From Pseudomonas sp. S06B 330 (GTDB lineage: Bacteria; Pseudomonadota; Gammaproteobacteria; Pseudomonadales; Pseudomonadaceae): a stretch of DNA of 64,000 nt. Positions 46,235-53,762 of this stretch are shown piece after piece (position 1 is the stretch's first letter; the number at the start of each line of letters is the position of its first letter). The DNA lies in NCBI RefSeq assembly GCF_002845275.2, contig NZ_CP088149.1:2042501-2106500 (forward strand), in the 5' to 3' direction. The notes beneath the pieces were generated by a model that was not told the DNA's origin, did no database searches, and saw only the letters and a list, made by a program, of their open reading frames with translations. The position numbers were made by a program, and so were the translations under genes.

Positions 46235-47314
46235 ATGCACGTTCGAGGTTTAGCGTTTGGGTTTGCCGTGCTGTTGACGGTGCAAGGTTGTGTTACGCAG
46301 CGTGAAGAGTCTGAGTCAGATCCGGCCAAGGTACGGGCGCAGATCCAGCGCTTGCTGCCTGCTGCCACCAAGGATCGCGAAGGCTGGGCCCGTGATATCC
46401 AGACCGCTTTCACCACGCAGAAGATCACCGCCAGCCGCTCCAATGTCTGTGCCGTGCTGGCGGTTACCGAACAGGAATCGACCTTCCAGGCCGACCCGCA
46501 GGTGCCGGGCCTGGGGCGTATCGCCCGCCAGGAGATCGACCGCCGCGCCGCCAGCCTGCATATCCCGCAAATGCTGGTTAAGGGAGCGCTGAACACTCAG
46601 TCACCCAATGGCAAGACTTACAGCCAACGGCTCGACGCAGTGCGCAGTGAAAAGCAGCTCAGTGCGATCTTCGATGACCTGATCGGCAGCCTGCCGCTGG
46701 GCCGCAGCTTGCTGGGCGACTTGAACCCGGTGCGCACCGGTGGCCCGATGCAGGTCAGCATTGCCTTTGCCGAGCGTAATGCCCGCGACTATCCCTACCG
46801 TCATGAGGGGACGATCCGTCAGGAAGTGTTTACGCGGCGTGGCGGCATGTACTTTGGTATTGCCCACCTGCTTGGGTACCCCAGCCACTATGAACGTCAG
46901 CTGTACCGCTTTGCTGACTTCAACGCTGGCTGGTATGCAAGCCGCAACGCGGCATTCCAGAGTGCCTTGAGTCGTGCCAGTGGGGTCAAGCTGGCCCTGG
47001 ATGGCGACTTGATCGCACCGGGCGCAATTCTGCCGGGCAACACCGAAAAGGCGGCAAGGCGCCTGGGCGAGCAGCTCAACCTGCGCAATCCAAGCATTCG
47101 TAATCAATTGGAGAAGGGCGACAGCCTGGCGTTTGAAGAGACCCGGCTGTACAGCGGGGTCTATGCCCTGGCGGACGGCAAGGCAGGCAAACCGTTGCCC
47201 CGGGCACAGCTGCCGGGGATCGAACTGAAGAGCCCGAAGATCACTCGCAAACTGACCACCGCCTGGTTTGCCAATCGAGTGGATGAGCGCTATCAGCGTT
47301 GCATGAAGCGCTGA
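46235..47314 (+). CDS. DUF1615 family lipoprotein
   Basis: A 359-residue predicted lipoprotein with signal MHVRGLAFGFAVLLTVQGCV (lipobox VQGC). The mature part carries the family blocks CAVLAVTEQESTFQADP, LGRIARQEIDRRA and TGGPMQVSIAFAE, which recall lytic transglycosylase-like folds (a Glu in EQESTFQ). RBS GGGGAG is 4 bases upstream. Composition returns to the high G+C of the core genome here, so it lies outside the toxin insertion. The function is unknown. Confidence 0.8.
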   Translation: MHVRGLAFGFAVLLTVQGCVTQREESESDPAKVRAQIQRLLPAATKDREGWARDIQTAFTTQKITASRSNVCAVLAVTEQESTFQADPQVPGLGRIARQEIDRRAASLHIPQMLVKGALNTQSPNGKTYSQRLDAVRSEKQLSAIFDDLIGSLPLGRSLLGDLNPVRTGGPMQVSIAFAERNARDYPYRHEGTIRQEVFTRRGGMYFGIAHLLGYPSHYERQLYRFADFNAGWYASRNAAFQSALSRASGVKLALDGDLIAPGAILPGNTEKAARRLGEQLNLRNPSIRNQLEKGDSLAFEETRLYSGVYALADGKAGKPLPRAQLPGIELKSPKITRKLTTAWFANRVDERYQRCMKR

Positions 47315-47330
47315 TCGCTGGAGTGACTGT

Positions 47331-47404
47331 ATCGCTGGCAAGGCCGGCGCCCCCAAGAGGCAGGTGCATGCCACACACCTGTGGGAGCCGGTCTTGCCGG
47401 CGAT
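47331..47404. repeat. Inverted pair of ATCGCTGGCAAG / CTTGCCGGCGAT repeats
   Basis: ATCGCTGGCAAGGCCGGC (47331-47348) faces GCCGGTCTTGCCGGCGAT (47387-47404), a common pseudomonad intergenic palindrome. It lies between convergent DUF1615 and fpvF genes and may act as a bidirectional terminator. Confidence 0.75.
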
Positions 47405-47419
47405 AAGGCCCGCGCGTTC

Positions 47420-48337
47420 TCAGCTATTGCCCGCCACCAGCGCCGCCACCACCTGCTCAACACTGGCCCTGAGCCCCAACAGGGTGTCTTGGGGATCGGT
47501 ATCGATCACCAGCAGCGTGGCACCGGACGCAGCGATCACGTCGGCGACCTCTTTGCTCGGCTGCTTGTGGTGCAGCACCAGTGCCACATCCTGGCCCTTG
47601 AGTTCATCACCCAAACGCTTGAGTGCGGCGCGATCCCATTGATCATCCGCCACGCGCGGGTGGTCGATCAGGTCGAGGTTGAGGCCGCCAATCAAGTAAT
47701 CCAGACGATCCGACAGGTTGATCACGCTGAGGTTGTCCGCCTCGGCCAGGCGCGCTTCGCTGCCAGCACTGAGTTCCAGCAGCTGGCGCTTGAAGCTGGC
47801 CAGGTTGACCTGGATCTTCGGCTGCTCACTGGGGCTCAAGCGGCCGAGATCGTTGGCCAGCACATCGGCCATGCGCCCAAGGTTAGTGGGGTTGAGCCAG
47901 GGGTAGGCGGCAAAGGCATTGTTACCCTGCACAGCGATCCCCGGCAGGGCGCCGTCGACCGGGCGCGCGGCGTCGATCTCAACGATACGGATGTTACTGC
48001 GCCGCGCGATCGGGTAGAGCGGATCATCACTCCAGATCGAACGCAGGGCGATGACCGCATCGGCTTGGCTCGCCGCTTTCTGTAGGCTCGGGCCACCGCG
48101 GCCGCTGAAGTACGAAGGTTGGCGCGAAGCCGGAATATTGGCCGGTGCTGCGCGCTGCAGTTTCACCGCCGTGCCGTCGAGCAGCGTGCTGGCCAGCGCG
48201 TGGGTCACCGGCAGCGAGGCGAGGACGGTAACGCCTGGCGTTTGCTCGGCCGCAGCCGAGGCGGTCTGAGCCAGGCTCAGCGTGGGCAGGCCAGCCAGGG
48301 CCAGCGCCAGGCACAGATGTTTGAGGTCGAACGTCAT
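47420..48337 (-). CDS. fpvF: Periplasmic metal/ferrisiderophore-binding protein FpvF
   Basis: A 305-residue cluster A-I type solute-binding protein with a signal peptide (LALALAGLPTLSLAQT). Regions GVTVLASLPVTHALA, AVIALRSIWSD and ALVLHHKQPSKEVADVIAAS fit the ZnuA/PsaA fold. In P. aeruginosa FpvF binds ferripyoverdine in the periplasm, with FpvC as the iron chelator. The start at 48337 has AAGGAAA and overlaps the fpvE stop (ATGA); the longer open frame upstream overlaps fpvE and is rejected. It is the last gene of the fpvGHJKCDEF operon. Confidence 0.85.
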   Translation of the reverse strand: MTFDLKHLCLALALAGLPTLSLAQTASAAAEQTPGVTVLASLPVTHALASTLLDGTAVKLQRAAPANIPASRQPSYFSGRGGPSLQKAASQADAVIALRSIWSDDPLYPIARRSNIRIVEIDAARPVDGALPGIAVQGNNAFAAYPWLNPTNLGRMADVLANDLGRLSPSEQPKIQVNLASFKRQLLELSAGSEARLAEADNLSVINLSDRLDYLIGGLNLDLIDHPRVADDQWDRAALKRLGDELKGQDVALVLHHKQPSKEVADVIAASGATLLVIDTDPQDTLLGLRASVEQVVAALVAGNS

Positions 48338-49233
48338 GCCGGATTTCCTTGCAGGCGTGGAACAAGGCCGCGGGCCAGGGCGGCGAGGGCGAAGCAGCAG
48401 CCGGCGACAAGGATGATTGCCGCGCCCGACGGCACCGGCAGGTCGAAAACGATCGGCAGCAGAATGCCGACGAGGGTGCTCAAGGTGGCGATTACTACCG
48501 ACGCCCAGAAGAAGCCTTTGAGTGATTGGCTGATCAACCGCGCCGCCGCCGCTGGAATCACCAGCAGGGCACCGACCAGAATGGCGCCGATGACTTTTAC
48601 CGCCGCCACCGTGACCAGGGTGACAAGAATCACGAACAGGTAGTCCAGGCTCTTTACCGCCACGCCACGCACCGCCGCCAGTTGCGGGTTGAAACTGGCC
48701 AGCATGATGCGGTTGTACAGCGGCAGGGCCAGGGCTAGCACCAGGCTGCCGACGATGCCGAGCACCAGCAAGTCCTGGCCACTGACGGTGAGCACCGAAC
48801 CGAACAGCACGTTTTCGAGAATGTGCACGTTGATCTTGCCGGCCAGCATCAGTAGCAGGCTGGCGCCCAGGGCCAGGGATACCGAGAGGAACACGCCGAT
48901 CAGGGTGTCGGGCGACAGCCCGGTGCGATTGCGCAGGAAGTTCAGCAGGATGCCGAACAGCAGGCAATAGCCGAACAGGCTGCCGTAGGGGCCGGTGTAG
49001 GGTTCGCCGAGCAGGATACCGATGGCCACCCCGGTCAGTGCCGCATGGCCGACGGCTTCGGAGAAGAAGGCAAAGCGCTTGACCACCACCAAGGTGCCAA
49101 GGCCGCCGAGCACCGGGCCGATCATCAGGCCGGCCAGCAGGGCATTGACCACAAAGCCATAGGCCAGGGCCTCCGGCAGGTAGCCGGAACTGGCCCAGCC
49201 CTGGATCAGCAGGCGAAATTCTTCGTAGTTCAT
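48334..49233 (-). CDS. fpvE: ABC transporter permease FpvE (metal type)
   Basis: A 299-residue inner-membrane permease of the ZnuB/MntB family with about eight hydrophobic segments. GLMIGPVLGGLGTLVVVKRF near the start and VGAILVGALLVIPAAAARL late in the protein are conserved landmarks. It pairs with FpvD to import iron released from pyoverdine. One base overlaps fpvD and four overlap fpvF. Confidence 0.88.
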   Translation of the reverse strand: MNYEEFRLLIQGWASSGYLPEALAYGFVVNALLAGLMIGPVLGGLGTLVVVKRFAFFSEAVGHAALTGVAIGILLGEPYTGPYGSLFGYCLLFGILLNFLRNRTGLSPDTLIGVFLSVSLALGASLLLMLAGKINVHILENVLFGSVLTVSGQDLLVLGIVGSLVLALALPLYNRIMLASFNPQLAAVRGVAVKSLDYLFVILVTLVTVAAVKVIGAILVGALLVIPAAAARLISQSLKGFFWASVVIATLSTLVGILLPIVFDLPVPSGAAIILVAGCCFALAALARGLVPRLQGNPA

Positions 49234-49982
49234 CAGACGGTGCTCTCGCTGCGCGGATGGATGGAGAACAGGCTGAGCAGACGCTCCGGGGTCAGGGCCT
49301 GTTTTGGCGGCTCGTCAAACAGTACTCGGCGGCTGAGGCCGGTGACTTTGTCGGCCAGGCGCGCCACCGCTTGCAGGTCATGCTCGATCCACAGCACCGT
49401 GGTGCCGGCTGCGCGCCAGTCCAGCAGCAAGCGCTCGAACACCTGAATGCCAGCTTCGTCCAATGCCGACATCGGTTCGTCCAATACCAGTAGGTGTGGC
49501 GCCGGGATCAGACCCTGGGCCAGTAGCACGCGCTGGCGCTCGCCACCGGAGAGGGCGCCCATGCGCCGCTTGCGCTTATCGAGCATGCCGACCCGACCCA
49601 GTGCCGCATCGATGGCCGGGGCCACCTTACGTGACAGGCCGAGGAAGGCCGGACGCCGCTGGCACATGGCGGCCATGAAGTCATCGACGGTCATCGGCAG
49701 GCCACGGTCAAATTCCAGTGCCTGCGGGACGTAGCCGATCACCTGATGTTCACCCGGCCAGGTCAGGGTCAGTTGGCCCTGGTGTGGCATCTGTCCGAGC
49801 AACGTCTTGACCAGCGAACTTTTGCCACCGCCGTTGGGGCCGACCAGAGCGTGCACGCTACCGGCGGCGACCTTGAAGCTGACCTGATCGAGAATCCGCG
49901 TACGGCCCAAGGTCAGGTCGATACCGGCAAACTCGATGTCCGGCCCACAGGGCAGGGTGATGATGGGTTCGGCGACGGTCAT
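49233..49982 (-). CDS. fpvD: ABC transporter ATP-binding protein FpvD
   Basis: A 249-residue ATPase with Walker A (GPNGGGKSSLVKTLL), signature LSGGERQRVLLAQ, Walker B (LLVLDEPMSALDEAG) and switch His (WIEHDLQ). It powers iron uptake through FpvE. Four-base overlap with fpvC. Confidence 0.92.
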   Translation of the reverse strand: MTVAEPIITLPCGPDIEFAGIDLTLGRTRILDQVSFKVAAGSVHALVGPNGGGKSSLVKTLLGQMPHQGQLTLTWPGEHQVIGYVPQALEFDRGLPMTVDDFMAAMCQRRPAFLGLSRKVAPAIDAALGRVGMLDKRKRRMGALSGGERQRVLLAQGLIPAPHLLVLDEPMSALDEAGIQVFERLLLDWRAAGTTVLWIEHDLQAVARLADKVTGLSRRVLFDEPPKQALTPERLLSLFSIHPRSESTV

Positions 49983-50899
49983 GCCTTGGACTCCTTGATC
50001 GCCCGAACCACCGTGTCGAGGTTGCGCTTCATCTCGACTTCGTACTTCTCTTTGCTGTAGTCGCCGTAAGAGATGTGCGTCAGCGGATAGATCTTCACCC
50101 CGGATTCACGCTGGATGGTTTCGACGTAGGCCGAGGGGAAGTCCATCTCCGAGAAGATCACTTTGACATCCAGGGCCTTGAGCTGGTCGATGGTCTTTTT
50201 CAACTGACTCGGGCTTGGCTCGATACCGTGAGCCGGTTCAACCACGGCGGTAACTTCCAGGCCGAATTCACGCACCAGGTAGTCGTAGGCCGCATGGATG
50301 GTGGCCACGCGAAATTCAGCGCCGGGCGCTTCGGTAACCTGGGCCAGGGCCTCGGCGCGCAGCTTGCGCAGGCGTTTGGCGTAGGCGCGGGCATTCTGGC
50401 TGTAGTATTTGGCGTTGTCCGGATCGAGCTTGCCCAGTTCGCGGGCGATGTTGTTGACCTGGGCAATGCTGGCGCTGATCGACAGGAAGGTGTGCGGGTT
50501 GACCACTTTGCCAGCGCCCCGCGCGGCGACCCCGGTGGCGGCGAGCAGCGGTACGTTGGTATTGGATTCGATCACGGTGATCTGCGGCTTTTCGCTGGCG
50601 GCGATCATGCGGTCGGCGAAGTCATCATGGCCGATGCCGTTGAGCACCACCACATCGAGGCTGCCAATGCGCTTGATGTCTTCGGCGCGCGGCTCGTAAG
50701 CGTGAGGGTTGAAGCCAGCGGGAATCAGCGGCACCACTTGCGCCTTGTCACCGACGATGTTGCTCACGTAGCTGTAGTACGGGTGCAGGGTGATGCCGAT
50801 ACGCAGCGGCTTGCCATTGATCTCAGCCAGCGCCAGGGAGGGCAGGACCAAGGCAATCAATACACTCAAAACACGGCGGGCGAGGGCAGAGCGAAGCAT
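49979..50899 (-). CDS. fpvC: Periplasmic iron-binding protein FpvC
   Basis: A 306-residue metal-binding protein of the PsaA/ZnuA type. Signal peptide VLIALVLPSLALAE, then metal-site motifs: His in GFNPHAYEPRAEDI, His in VVNPHTFLSIS, His in ATIHAAYDYL, and Glu/Asp in IFSEMDFPS. FpvC accepts iron removed from pyoverdine by FpvG-dependent reduction and passes it to FpvDE. It is separated from fpvK by 14 bases. Confidence 0.9.
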   Translation of the reverse strand: MLRSALARRVLSVLIALVLPSLALAEINGKPLRIGITLHPYYSYVSNIVGDKAQVVPLIPAGFNPHAYEPRAEDIKRIGSLDVVVLNGIGHDDFADRMIAASEKPQITVIESNTNVPLLAATGVAARGAGKVVNPHTFLSISASIAQVNNIARELGKLDPDNAKYYSQNARAYAKRLRKLRAEALAQVTEAPGAEFRVATIHAAYDYLVREFGLEVTAVVEPAHGIEPSPSQLKKTIDQLKALDVKVIFSEMDFPSAYVETIQRESGVKIYPLTHISYGDYSKEKYEVEMKRNLDTVVRAIKESKA

Positions 50900-50913
50900 G
50901 GGGTGTCCTTGTC

Positions 50914-51483
50914 TCAGTGGCGATGTTGGCGGGTGACGCCAGCGTCGTAGTGGGCGGCGATCTGCTGCCAGCCGGCAGCGATCAGGGCGGCTGGGCTGCG
51001 GTCGGTCGGCACACTGGCGTCAGCCTTGCGCAGCAGCCAGACGTCGGCGGCGCCGTCATGGGCCGTTGGCACCAACATGAGGAAGCTGCCGGCCACGCTC
51101 GCGGCCTGGCTCAGGCCCAGGTAGGCCTGATCGCCGAGCAATTGCCATTGATGCTCGCCGCGACTGGCGCTGCTGGCATCCTTGATAAAGGGCGGGAAGC
51201 CTTCTTCGGCCAGTACTGTCACCGCCATCAGGGCCGGGTCTTCTTCACGGCGCAGCTGGATCTCTTCGAACGCCACCCGCAGGTCGGCATACACCCCTTG
51301 CTCGGCGGCGCTCAGGTCGCGGCGGGCATCGAGTTGATGGGCTTCGATGCTGACTTCGTCATGGCGCTCACCGCGCAGGGCGACGATACCCGCAGCCACG
51401 GCCAGAATGAGCAGGCTGACCAGCAGCACGTACAAGGTTTCATGCCCCGCGCCGGCCGGGCGCACCACCTGGACCCGGCTCAT
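50914..51483 (-). CDS. fpvK: Inner-membrane protein FpvK
   Basis: A 189-residue protein with one N-terminal membrane helix (LYVLLVSLLILAVAAGIVAL) and a periplasmic domain ending in His-rich TRQHRH. By position it is FpvK, part of the FpvGHJK inner-membrane group that assists reduction and release of iron from ferripyoverdine. Its exact role is not known. The ATG overlaps the fpvJ stop. Confidence 0.8.
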   Translation of the reverse strand: MSRVQVVRPAGAGHETLYVLLVSLLILAVAAGIVALRGERHDEVSIEAHQLDARRDLSAAEQGVYADLRVAFEEIQLRREEDPALMAVTVLAEEGFPPFIKDASSASRGEHQWQLLGDQAYLGLSQAASVAGSFLMLVPTAHDGAADVWLLRKADASVPTDRSPAALIAAGWQQIAAHYDAGVTRQHRH

Positions 51484-51800
51484 TGCTCGATATCTGCGTA
51501 GTCGATTTCCACAACGTGACCGGGGCCGGCGTCGAACAGCACGTAGAACTCACCTTCGGGGCGTTTGAAGGTCAGCTTGGAGTTTTCCCCAAGCTTGCCA
51601 GGCACGAGGATTTCTTCGTTGTAGCCGATCACATCAAGGGTCACCCCTGGCGCGCCGCTACCATCGGAAAAGCCACCGGTGCATTCGATCTGCTCGCCGT
51701 CGATCGGCTTGCATTCGCACATCGGGTTATGCGCAACCGCCGGGCAGGCGATGCCCAGTAGCAGTAGCGGCAGGAGCCGCCTGCGGGCAGTGAACTTCAT
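51480..51800 (-). CDS. fpvJ: Small secreted/inner-membrane protein FpvJ
   Basis: A 106-residue protein with a signal sequence (LLPLLLLGIACPAVAHN) followed by MCECKPIDGEQIECTGGF, three cysteines that could bind metal or form a disulfide. AAGGAGG lies 6 bases before ATG 51800 and 3 before an alternative ATG at 51803. By synteny it is FpvJ of the ferripyoverdine-processing operon. Confidence 0.8.
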   Translation of the reverse strand: MKFTARRRLLPLLLLGIACPAVAHNPMCECKPIDGEQIECTGGFSDGSGAPGVTLDVIGYNEEILVPGKLGENSKLTFKRPEGEFYVLFDAGPGHVVEIDYADIEQ

Positions 51801-52336
51801 CATTTGCCTCCTTGTGTGTTCAGCCAGGCGACGGTGGCCGGGGAGGCCTTGGCCAGTGGCACGGCGGCCTGGTGCATGCTGCCGTCCCAGCCTTCGAGGG
51901 TGATCCAGATCTCGGCGTCGGGGCGGGTCTTGGCCGGGATGGGCAGGTTGGTCGCCATACGGTACGGCGGGCCGAAGAAGATCGTCCCGGCGGCGCGCAG
52001 GCTGCGCGGTTTGCCGATCCGCAGGTAGGCGGCCTTGACCTGGTTGATGCAGGCCTTGCACAGGCTGGCGTTGAACGCCTTGAAGTGCCCAGCCGGACCG
52101 TCAGCCAGCGGCGCCTGGTCGCGCAGCTCGGCCAGTTGCAGGCTCCACGGGCCGACCTGGATTTCGCCCAGTTCGCGTTCGCCCAGACCGCTGTCGCCAC
52201 GGAACAGCGCCGCATCGGCAAAGTATTTGGGCATGAACCCCAACGGGATCAGCAGCAAGAGGATGTTCAAGTGGAAGCGCCACTTGTACCAGAAACGGCT
52301 CAGCAGGCTTTGTGGCACAACGGCTGCCTTGCTCAT
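51800..52336 (-). CDS. fpvH: Inner-membrane protein FpvH
   Basis: A 178-residue protein with one N-terminal membrane helix (WRFHLNILLLLIPLGFMPKY) and a periplasmic part containing CKACINQVKAAYL (CxxC), which might bind iron or redox partners. Position between FpvG and FpvJ identifies it as FpvH, reported to work with the reductase FpvG in P. aeruginosa. Overlaps both neighbours. Confidence 0.8.
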   Translation of the reverse strand: MSKAAVVPQSLLSRFWYKWRFHLNILLLLIPLGFMPKYFADAALFRGDSGLGERELGEIQVGPWSLQLAELRDQAPLADGPAGHFKAFNASLCKACINQVKAAYLRIGKPRSLRAAGTIFFGPPYRMATNLPIPAKTRPDAEIWITLEGWDGSMHQAAVPLAKASPATVAWLNTQGGK

Positions 52337-53538
52337 AGGCTGACCTCCGTAGCGGTATCGGCAGTGGATTCAGCCCTCTTGCGCGGCGCACGTTCGCTGC
52401 GCTTGAGTGCAGCGGCGGTGGCCTGGGCAGTGCGTTTGGTCCAGATCAACAGGCCGCTGAGCACCATCATCGACAGCAGCAGGCCAAAGAAGGCCCAGAT
52501 CAGTTTGATGATCAGGCCGCCGAAGTCACCGGTGTGCAACGGGCGCATGGATTCGGTGACGAACTCCAGGGGCGAGCGGTCGCTGAGCAGGAACTGCGAT
52601 TCGATCTTGCTGTTGTAGGGGTTGACGTTGACCGTCTGGAACATCAGCGGGTACCAGCCACGGCCGCCCAGGTAAACGTGCGAATAGGCATTGCCAGGCA
52701 TGACGATGAAGCTCACGTCGAGGCCGGCGATCTGTTCTTTGGCAATGCGCGTGGCGTCGTCCAGGCTGATGCGCGGCGCCGGTTCACCGGAGTCGGTGCG
52801 CGGCACGTCTTCACGGGCAATGACCGGCACCACCGGCTCGGTAGAGATGGTCACATGGTTGTCCGCCAGGATTGCCTGGATCAGGAACCAGGTGCCGGTG
52901 ATCGAGATCACCGCGATGAACCAGATCGACCAGATCCCGCTCAGGCGGTGAAAGTCGCCCCAGAAAATCCGCGCGCCATGGTTAACGCGCAAGGTCGGCT
53001 TAAAGAATCCTTTCCAGAAGCGTTTATAGACCACAAGCCCGGTTACCAGCGAGGCCAGCATCGGCAGGCCAAGCAACGACACCAGGTACCAGCCCCAGCT
53101 GTAGCCATTGGTGAAGGGCACCAGCCACCAGCCGTGCAGGGCACGGGTAAAGGCTTCGAAGTTGAAGTCCGGTACCTTGCCCTGGATCGCCCCGGTGTAC
53201 GGGTTGACATAGAGCGTCGGGGCGCTGCCGTCGGGGTAGGTCACCGAGGCATTGAGGGCGAAGTGCGAACCGTCCGGTTGGCTGAGAAAGCGCACCGCCA
53301 TGTCCGGTTCGGCCTTGTGCAAGGCATCGAGCACCTGCTGGAAACTCAGCGGCTGGGCATCGTCGCTGGGTTTGCTGGCGCGTACATCCGGGTTGGCCAG
53401 CCAGACGATTTCCTGGCTGACCACGGCCAGGGTGCCGGTAACGCAGACGATCAGGACGAAAAACCAGATCGGCAGGGCGAGCCAGCTGTGCACCAGGAAC
53501 CACAGCCTGGATTTGGATTTTTTCGCTTTTTGGGACAT
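52333..53538 (-). CDS. fpvG: PepSY-family ferripyoverdine reductase FpvG
   Basis: A 401-residue inner-membrane protein of the PepSY-TM family. Helices lie at about 12-38 (LALPIWFFVLIVCVTGTLAV), 145-170, 195-225 and 345-370. Conserved histidines (HSWLALP, HGWWLVPF, HRLSGIW) fit haem or iron coordination. FpvG reduces Fe(III) in ferripyoverdine in the periplasm so that iron can be released to FpvC. It is the first gene of the minus-strand operon, divergent from the NRPS genes. A Fur-like sequence is upstream (53611-53624, weak). Confidence 0.88.
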   Translation of the reverse strand: MSQKAKKSKSRLWFLVHSWLALPIWFFVLIVCVTGTLAVVSQEIVWLANPDVRASKPSDDAQPLSFQQVLDALHKAEPDMAVRFLSQPDGSHFALNASVTYPDGSAPTLYVNPYTGAIQGKVPDFNFEAFTRALHGWWLVPFTNGYSWGWYLVSLLGLPMLASLVTGLVVYKRFWKGFFKPTLRVNHGARIFWGDFHRLSGIWSIWFIAVISITGTWFLIQAILADNHVTISTEPVVPVIAREDVPRTDSGEPAPRISLDDATRIAKEQIAGLDVSFIVMPGNAYSHVYLGGRGWYPLMFQTVNVNPYNSKIESQFLLSDRSPLEFVTESMRPLHTGDFGGLIIKLIWAFFGLLLSMMVLSGLLIWTKRTAQATAAALKRSERAPRKRAESTADTATEVSL

Positions 53539-53682
53539 TGCAGGTGTCTTTTCAGAGAAATTGAGGTCGAACCGATGCTCAGCCTTGGGACTGCATTAGT
53601 TAAGACGAACGAGAATTGCAAATCCCTAACCTTCAGTTGAAAGCAAATGTTTCAGCTTTCGAAACGATATACCTCTTGTCGT

Positions 53683-53706
53683 TAATTTTCATTCGCGTTC
53701 ATCCGT
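53683..53706 (+). promoter_or_regulatory. PvdS-like promoter of the NRPS genes
   Basis: TAATT-N16-CGT, the same pattern as at 42158, in the 224-base divergent region between fpvG and the NRPS start. One base differs from the TAAAT-N16-CGT consensus. A possible weak Fur-like stretch (GAGAATTGCAAATC, 53611-53624) lies nearby and could serve fpvG. Confidence 0.55.
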
Positions 53707-53762
53707 TTTTCTTTGACTACCGGGCCTGCAGGCTCGTTGTTTCTCTGGACGGATGAAAGTCG

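Noticed and set aside
48338..48967. Long upstream extension of the fpvF frame
   Set aside because: It overlaps fpvE, is Arg/Gly-rich without domain signals, and the internal ATG at 48337 has a signal peptide and AAGGAAA.
53611..53624. Fur box upstream of fpvG
   Set aside because: GAGAATTGCAAATC matches only part of a 19-bp Fur site; mentioned as weak but not listed as a feature.
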